Source: Ephemerocybe angulata
Lineage: Eukaryota > Basidiomycota > Agaricomycetes > Agaricales > Psathyrellaceae
Direction: 5' to 3'
Assembly (NCBI GenBank): GCA_013368325.1
Contig: JAACJK010000221.1
Coordinates: 496,001 to 560,000 of the forward strand
DNA length: 64,000 nucleotides
Every line of letters starts with the position of its first letter. The first letter of the stretch is position 1. The notes beneath the pieces were generated by a model. That model was not told where the DNA came from. It ran no database searches and saw only the letters and a list, made by a program, of their open reading frames with translations. This document shows, piece by piece, positions 57,391-64,000 of this stretch. Made by a program: the position numbers and the translations under genes.

Positions 57391-59076
57391 AAGGACAGGA
57401 TGCTTTAACCTGTTGCAAACATTCGTGGTGTCCTTATAAACTCCCGTGGACGGTCGCCCCTCAGGGCTCCTCAACTACTCCTTTCCCGGCATTCAATTAA
57501 GTCCACGAGGCAGCGGGACTTAGCCCCGGATAATTTAGTGGTACCTACCTGCGGGCCGCACGCCCCTATACTAGTGGTCCATTGAGCTTTCCGATTCGTT
57601 ACTAGTAGTCTTCTCGGTTTCCGAGTCTCAAGAGTCAAAGGCGTTTGCGCAGATGTCGTGAGCACCCACCTAGGCCCCGCGAATTGATTAAGCACAAAGC
57701 CTAGCTATTGTGCTATGTAGAGCCGGTGCTTCGACCACGATCCCCACATATGCTTTGATCCCTGATGGAAAACTTGAGTGGGTCAAGTACTTTTGGTCAT
57801 TTGCAGCGTCACCTTACACTCCATACTATTCCTGAGTGGCGTTTTGGCGGATGCAGTGGGAATTAGGGGGCCAAAATGTGAATGGGGAGATACGTATAGG
57901 AGCAGGAGGCATAGCTAAAAGGAACGTTTGTGGTACCTTCCATTCCTTTAGGGCAAGGAGTGACTGGGAGTGCGACCCTTTGAATAAGGCGCAGCGCTTC
58001 ATAAGCGCCGGGCCTGTAACGTACAAAGCAAGCATGATGCTTGTCACCCGAATGGGTGTTGTCGTCTGCCAGCCAGTCTCGCTTGGTGATCATTCAGTTC
58101 TGCTCCATATGATTATGAACACTATGAATAAGGATGACCCTGAGCTATTGATGTCCTATGTACATAAGACCACCTGCTCGAAGCACACATATCACAATCC
58201 GAACAACAAGCTCCTGCAGCATACAAAGGAGTTGTTTCTTGGTGGGCGTAAAGGCGCTTTTCAAAGAATAAACTAGAATCACTAGATATCAGGCGCATCT
58301 TCGAAGGCTTCGCCACTGACAGGCGCTTGCTTGTGTACAGGTGAGAGAGGAAATGCAAGCCAAGACCTTGTTTACACCAATTTAACCTTCAAATTCCTTC
58401 ACAAGGTGTCAAAGGAGACAACGATATGATAATAAGAGAAACCATCTTCCACAAGTCGTGCGGTGTGCGTTTCAAATCTCAATAGGTTATTTAATTGTAG
58501 ACTTGAGGTCCTCAGTGGCTGCTCCCTCAGCCTCCCTGGGAGTCGCTGAGAATCCGGGTGGGAGCCATCGACGGCTCCCGTCAAGCTCCCATAGCCCGCC
58601 GCGAGGAAAGCCGCAACCGCAAAAGTCAAAGTATGCTCGGCAAGCTCGCGAGCGCTGACGACCAACAAACGACGACGGACAGATAGGTACCTCGGAGTGG
58701 CGCTTAAATTGGAAAAATGTCAAAGGTAAAATTGAAGAGTTATGTCACCTGGTCCGACTCCCGAGAGGTGTGTTTAAGCTCCGTATCGTGCTTGCTTGGT
58801 GCCGTCGAGAAAAGAAAGGAGAATTTCGGGGTCGTGAATTTATTGGTGGCGGTCTTGCGGTCGGGATGTCCCTGCATTATGATGGGCCGTTATCCTACCT
58901 TTATCCTTGAATACTGCATCATGATGCCGGTCGTTGAAAGGTCGCTCGCTATACAGTCGGGTGCTGTGGGAGGCTGCAGTGTGCACCTGGGCCCTCCTGG
59001 GCGCTTGAGCAGTGAATACCTGATGGATCAGATTGCCTTAAAAGTTAACAAGGATGCAAAAAAGATGAAAAAAGTA
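57391..59076. other. Stretch with two unassigned plus-strand frames
   Basis: 57836-58276 is an open frame of 146 codons (MQWELGGQNVNGEIRIGAGG and on, ending GGRKGAFQRIN) without a known motif. 58717-59094 is open for 125 codons but runs into the tRNA, so it is doubtful. A GC-rich stretch near 58510-58600 contains local inverted repeats around GGCTGCTCCCTCAGCC. Confidence 0.3.
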
Positions 59077-59149
59077 GGTTCAACCCAGACTTGAACTGGA
59101 GACCTTCTGTGTGTTAGACAGATGTCATAACCAACTAGACCATTAAACC
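59077..59149 (-). tRNA. tRNA-Val(AAC): tRNA-Val (anticodon AAC)
   Basis: The minus strand folds as a 73-nt cloverleaf without an intron. The acceptor stem GGTTTAA pairs with TTGAACC (one G-T). The D arm contains TAGTTGGTTAT. The anticodon stem TCTGT/ACAGA holds loop CTAACAC with anticodon AAC. The T arm TCCAG/CTGGG encloses TTCAAGT. The A and B boxes of the internal promoter are present. The D stem is only three pairs, as is common in valine tRNAs. Confidence 0.9.
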
Positions 59150-59444
59150 GATATTAAGCGCCCAAGCCATGTTTGTCGTGGCCTGACAGGAGACTAGAGA
59201 GGGGATGATACTGGAACAGTAAAAGGTTCTGCTTAGACCGGCAGTTCGTAGAACAGTACCATACGGGTTGACATATGCATTGGTGTCATACCAAGAAAAG
59301 AAGCTGACCTGGTGGGATGGATTCGAAGTTCGAAGTTTCACCGTTAGAACCTCGGGAGTTCCGCAAAGGTGGGTCTGAGCTCGTCTTCCGAGTACTCTTT
59401 ATCCACTGACAAGCTTCGTAATGGAACATGACATAAACATCCTC

Positions 59445-59850
59445 TCATTTGAACTTGCTCAAGAATCCATTGCCCCCAGAAGCTCCGATACCACCGTGAT
59501 ACCCTTCGAGGTGATGGTAGTGGGCGTCAGCTTCGATCATATGCAAAGTTCTTAGCATCGGGGCCGGGGGTGGTGCCTGCCCTTGGACTTTGGAGTCCAC
59601 CTCGAAATACTTTACTGGTGTTCCGGGCATCGAGGCGGCGAAGGGAAGTGGGGAAAGGTATGGTACTCCGCTGCTTTCTACCTCCTGGTGCATGGTAGGG
59701 CTGTAGAAAGGAATTCGAAGGTGCAGGGTCGGGTGGGTTACCGGAGGGGCATTGGGCCGTACTTGACGCAGGAGCATGTGTGGCATCCTTGCAAAATCCG
59801 GTGTTGTCGTGCAGAAGCCATCGGGACCCGCCGTATACTACAAGAACCAA
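59445..59850 (-). CDS. Possible small His/Pro-rich protein
   Basis: In one minus frame a good coding stretch runs from about DGFCTTTPDFARMPHMLLRQ through HPTLHLRIPFYSPTMHQEVE, PGTPVKYFEVDSKVQGQ and EADAHYHHLEGYHGGIG to a stop at 59445 after GNGFLSKFK. The upstream end lies near a TTGTAG acceptor at about 59840, so a first exon is probably missing. No family is recognised. It is rich in Pro, Met and His, as is the first exon of the gene at 57279, but there is no real similarity. Confidence 0.35.
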
Positions 59851-60331
59851 AGATGAAAAGAGATGGTTAAGGTATGATACAGGGTGCTTCTATGCTGCGA
59901 TACACAATTAGCCATGTGTGTGTCGATGTAGCAATGACACAGAAATCTACATAGAGTAAACGCCGGTGAGATAAGTTCGCTCAGTTTGGGCTGGACTTAA
60001 AGAGATGCGTATGGTGAATTCGAAGATATCAGGAAGCCTTGATGGTCGCCGAAGGGACAAGAAAAGGGTATCATAGCGGTACCGGCCTATGTTGTGAGGT
60101 TAGTTATGTTTTCAATAGACTGTTTCGAAGCAGATTTTTTGAGCTGAGCTGTGGGCTTGGTCCTTGGGCGCTGCAGAGATAGCGCAAGTCCAGCACCAAG
60201 AATCGACTCGAACGGGAATGGTAGATTCTATTGAATCTGACTATCGTACATACACTTTTTTGAACTTGTACACAAATATAAAAAGAACGGCTCTATGCAT
60301 AACCGTCTATCGAAAGGACCGTGCCCGTCGA

Positions 60332-61574
60332 TTAAGCCTGGGAGGGGTTGTTCTCAGCGAAGTATTCATGAGAATCGGCGTTCATGACAGCTTGGGATGG
60401 GTTGCTGATGGCAAGGCTCTTAGCGCCACTCTGGCCGTAGACAATGTCGTCGGTGCCACCATTGGCAGTGAAGTGAGAAGCCTCGTGAATGAGAGTACCA
60501 CCCTGTAGAATAGTAGTCAGGTATGTTTCTGGGATGGTGCAACAGCTCAGCGTACCCTGGAGTCGGTGCCGGTGACGGGAGCGTTCCAGAAGGCGCCGCA
60601 AAGGTAGATAGTGCCGAATCTGGAGGAGAAGGTTATCATCCGCACTCAGAAGCTGTGTAGGGACTGAACGCACGAATCCGGGTAGACATATGCATAGGTG
60701 CCGCTATCGGTGCAAGTACAGTCGTAGGTGAAGGACGAGTAAGAGTTGCCGCTGATGGCGGTGAAGTGGGAGAGGACGGTGCTATGGCGGGAAGAAGTGT
60801 AGGCACCAAACCAGGTGGTGTAGCGAGTGGTAGAGCTAGTGTGCGAGCTCAAATACGACTGGGCGGAAGCAGCATAGGACTGGGCGGCAGACGCGGCAGC
60901 GACGAGAAGCGTCTGACGAGAGGAACTGCAGCCGTTGTAAGAGGCACGCTTGTTGACGGCGCGCTGGGCCCTGGAGAGCCTTCCGCTAACGTGAGCCTTG
61001 TGGGTCTTGGAGACAGTGGCGTGGATGTTAGAGACCTTCTTCTGCTCATCGACGAGGTAGAAGAGGTTCCTGGGCTCGACCTCGTAGGTGTCGACACCGG
61101 TGGCGGTGAGGTTGTAAGCCTCGCTCACTGTGAACGTATGGTCAGCCGTGGCCAGTAGTCGGTAAAAGAGGGACTTACAGTCGTGGTCGACGGTGACTGA
61201 CTGGCCGGGGGCCAAAGTGGTGTAGGCACCGGCGGCAGCGGCAACGGCGGGGACATACTTGGCCTTGATACCTCCAAAGCGCGCAGCGGATCCCTGGGAG
61301 TTGACGACTGCAAAGGTATCGGTGGGGAGCTTGGAGAGCGGGCCCAGGGGGTCGTTCAAGATCCTCAAGGTCTCATCACCAGTGTTGGTAAGAACCGTGG
61401 AGACCTTGAAGTTATCGACGTCCGTGACAGAGTCGGCACCTAAAACACTTCAGTTACACAACCATGAGGGTGGATTGACGACGACGAATTACCTTCAACT
61501 CGCAAGGTAAGGCCGGGGGCGGCGGCAGCCGAGAGGGCAGTGGCGAGAGCAACAAGAGCTTGGAGGGCCAACAT
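60332..61574 (-). CDS. Secreted peptidyl-Lys metalloendopeptidase, M35 family (copy C)
   Basis: Five exons as in copies A and B. Signal peptide [19 protein letters not shown], propeptide with ETLRILNDPLGPLSKLP and [16 protein letters not shown], Lys-Arg before ASYNGC, and catalytic domain with TRYTTWFGAYTSSRHSTVLS and DCTC. The zinc site reads HEASHFTANGG and TDD, ending NADSHEYFAENNPSQA. The mature sequence is the closest of the three to the best-known mushroom Lys-metalloendopeptidases (NGCSSSRQ start, GTIYLCGAFWNAP before the last intron). All residues of the HExxH-D site are kept. A TATA box lies about 80 bp upstream and an 18-bp element shared with copy B about 240 bp upstream. It is closer to copy B than to A. 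Confidence 0.92.
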
Positions 61575-61651
61575 CGTGGAAGAGAAGTGGTTGAGGGGGT
61601 AGTAGACGAGTGAATTCACCACACTATTTCTTCGTCGAGACACATAGCCAT

Positions 61652-61657
61652 TTTATA
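61652..61657 (-). promoter_or_regulatory. TATA box of M35 copy C
   Basis: The minus strand reads GCGTATAAAATGG about 80 bp before the ATG at 61574. Confidence 0.5.
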
Positions 61658-61813
61658 CGCCAATGCCTCTTCCCTAATATGGCTGCCAGAAGATAAGACC
61701 TCGTCCTCAGACCCCCCAACTACGGAGGTCATGCTATGTTAGCTTGTGGTTTCAAAGGACGTAATAGAGATAGAAGCAAGTAACAGATAGATGCACACAA
61801 CGGCTGCTAACGC

Positions 61814-61831
61814 GACCTTGTGCTTCGGAAG
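61814..61831 (+). promoter_or_regulatory. 18-bp element shared with M35 copy B
   Basis: GACCTTGTGCTTCGGAAG is identical to 35535-35552 and lies 240-257 bp upstream of the copy C start, in the same orientation relative to the gene. Confidence 0.55.
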
Positions 61832-64000
61832 GCGGAATACGAAAGGCGCGTCGCATAGATTATGGCATGTGGCTGGTCACGGTGTTTAACGATACCCCAG
61901 AGAAGCCAGGGAGCAGCGTGGACATGCATATGTCGGGCCTGAGTAAGGCTGAAATGGAGTCACGGCCACGATGTCATGGTAGTGGCTTATCAAGTCAGTG
62001 AGCGGCGTAGAATCAGCATCTGCGAGCTCAGTTCACCCAAGATCCCATGAACTGCGCCAGAGAAAGCTGTTCTGTTCGACGTTCTGTTTCAAGGTCCCGA
62101 CAGTGATTAATCATGGAAGAACGTAAAGGTCTTTATGGCTTTGATAGTCTTTTGTGTCCCTGTGCAGAGGTCGCCTAGTTGGTCAGGATTCGTATGGTGT
62201 GCTTTTCTGGGAGACCGGCATTTGGACTCGAAGCGCCAAAATGTAAATAGGAGCCACATGACGACCGACCGCCCCATGAGGAAGTGAGCTTCTTCCTTTC
62301 GATATATCGGCCGGCAGACACAGTGCTGAACTGACTCGGGAGAGTTGAAAAGCAGATAACGAAGTGGCCATATGGTGTACGAAGGTTCAGCAAGGTTCAG
62401 TGCAGCAAGAGATGAGCGGAAGAACCTTCGCCATAGGCTGCCATAGACGTGGATCGCATGTATGAAGGCCGCCTGAGCATCTCATGCGCTCGGATTCACA
62501 GTTTCGGGAGCAAAAGTGGCCTCCGGTGGTCAGCGTCAATCGCGTTCGAATGACGTGCCCAGCTCGGAATTGCAAATTCCAGATCTCAGCTGCATGGGCA
62601 CAATGGAAGATGACCAGAAGAAAGCCTCGAGCACGTCGGTACAAGTCCAATAACGAAGAACGAGGATGGACACCTGATTCCAAAGGAAGGGGGCGACCGC
62701 ACACGCCATTTTGCACATTTGCTCCAACTATTTTTGGACCCGCTTCAAGTTCCTTGAGGCTCGAACCTATCAGACTACCGCCAGAGACTACACAGTGTCC
62801 CAGTGTCCTATTCCTCAAGTTCTCTAGAAGGGAAAGGGGAGTATGAATCGAATCGGGTAGTTTGGGTTGGGTGGGCGCAACATAGTCTCGACAGAAGACC
62901 TACCTTCACGTCCTGTGAGAGCGGGATTAGTTGAACCAAGGGCGCAACATGGGCGTGGACAAGGCGTGGAGGAGTAGAGGTGAAATGGACCAACAATCAG
63001 ATGGTAACACGCAGTTCGGACTCTAAACCCGGTTTTCGCACGGTATCCGTTAGGCGTCGATGACCGGTGACCCCGGGCCCGGATGTGCGGGAGGGTTCCT
63101 CAAAAGGGCAGAGTGTGTCTCTACCAGATACGTGTGCCAGATGCTTGGGTGGAGTGTCACCTCGAGGAGTGCAGCTGAACCTAGCTGAACTTGCTAATTA
63201 TATGGAATCGGCGTGATGGCGAAGCAATCTCCCGCCTCTGTTTTACCTGCCGAAGGTCTGGGACTCTGAATCGGCGAAACATCAGCACAACGCCCTCTTA
63301 AGGCCGGGTGAAAAAAGGAGTACCGCCTTCCTCACATAACCTCGCATGCATCAGCTTAGTTAGTGCAGCGCAACGATAGGATAGGAAGCAATAGATAGTA
63401 GAGAAGGCCCGCCTTGCGCCATGGCTCGTTAGGACATGTCTGATACCGCCGCCACATGGTCCAGAGGAGGGCTGGGTCCTGGGAACCCCATTTCCTGGGG
63501 CTGGGAAAGGCGATAGAAATCCGAGAATCCACTGGCAGGTAGTTCCTATGTGGGCCGTCACACTACGAGTTCTTATCTAAAGTCCCACTTCGCTCCGCCA
63601 GAACAGATGGCTCAATTACCACGAGAGTCACGATATGTCTTCAGGAATATGTGATCGTAGTTGAAGTGCAGGTAAGATCGCTCCCGCCGTACGCCAACGA
63701 CAGGCGGAAGTTACATAGCGCCTGATAGCGCATCCAGGGGTCTTGTGACAATCGCACCACAATGCAGGCAGCTAACAGTTCTATCCTCACATTGTTTAGA
63801 AAAGAAAGCTGCTGGGGAGGGCGTTGGAGGATAGTTTGGTGCAGGCTTATGCTACACGAGGACATTCTTAACATAGTGCCAGATAGGAGTCAAAGCAATT
63901 AACGATGGACGGCCTCATAAATGAAGGAGAAGAAGATAAGGTCACATATTAAAAGACTTCGATTCTTGTGCAGTCTGTTCCAACGTTTGCCACGAGCTTA
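61832..64000. other. No convincing gene to the right edge
   Basis: Two overlapping antisense frames (62387-62818 minus, 62484-62846 plus) are both over 110 codons, but neither shows a family signature or splice extension. A tRNA-like piece near 62170 (CTAGTTGGTCAGGATTCG) lacks matching stems. The right end is AT-richer and featureless. Confidence 0.4.

Noticed and set aside
58717..59094. 125-codon plus-strand frame
   Set aside because: It reads into the tRNA-Val gene and its composition is not gene-like.
62387..62846. Two overlapping antisense frames of more than 110 codons
   Set aside because: They exclude each other, both lack motifs, and neither has promoter or splice support.

Overview
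The window is nuclear DNA of a filamentous fungus, almost certainly a mushroom-forming basidiomycete (Agaricomycetes). Genes are split by many short introns of about 50-60 nt with GTRNGT donors. The gene content also points there: three fungalysin-like M35 peptidyl-Lys metalloendopeptidases of the mushroom type, a basidiomycete sesquiterpene synthase, two members of a seven-pass membrane protein family expanded in Agaricomycetes, and a minute CBM5/12-like protein. There are no bacterial operon features. All exon models were assembled by eye from splice signals and reading-frame continuity.

Layout. 1-19 kb is gene-dense: the 5' part of condensin subunit 3 (cut by the left edge), a seven-pass membrane protein, M35 copy A, a Ser/Pro-rich unknown, a second seven-pass protein, the DEAD-box helicase MAK5/DDX24, a small mitochondrial-type membrane protein and the U3 snoRNP protein PWP2. 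19-32 kb is gene-poor. It holds a 64-residue CBM5/12-like gene, degenerate tandem repeats, a roughly 0.7-kb inverted-repeat DNA element with a possible 10-bp target duplication, a fold-back repeat and a 51-residue three-exon membrane protein. 32-35 kb has an RTA1-like membrane protein and M35 copy B. 36-38 kb holds an unassembled, probably decayed coding region.

38-50 kb is the most interesting stretch. It carries a double NYN-domain protein next to a single NYN-domain protein, a 109-bp tandem duplication upstream of the latter, a large MFS transporter, an unrecognised gene and a sesquiterpene synthase. 50-53 kb shows no gene. 53-57 kb has a divergent pair of nuclear genes for mitochondrial proteins (mL45/Mba1-like and a CHCHD2/10-MIX17 CX9C protein). 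They are followed by a Gln-rich unknown gene whose whole unit was tandemly duplicated and then gutted in one copy. The last part carries a tRNA-Val(AAC), a small Pro-rich ORF and M35 copy C, then about 2.4 kb without a convincing gene.

How genes relate. MAK5 and PWP2 both act in ribosome biogenesis, and mL45-like and MIX17 both act in mitochondria; these are neighbours rather than operons. The three M35 proteases are probably secreted nutrient-acquisition enzymes. Copies B and C also share an 18-bp upstream element at almost the same distance from the start codon. The MFS transporter, unknown gene and terpene synthase may form a minimal terpene locus. The adjacent NYN proteins, three NYN folds with partly degenerate active sites, are the best candidate for an undescribed RNA-processing unit.
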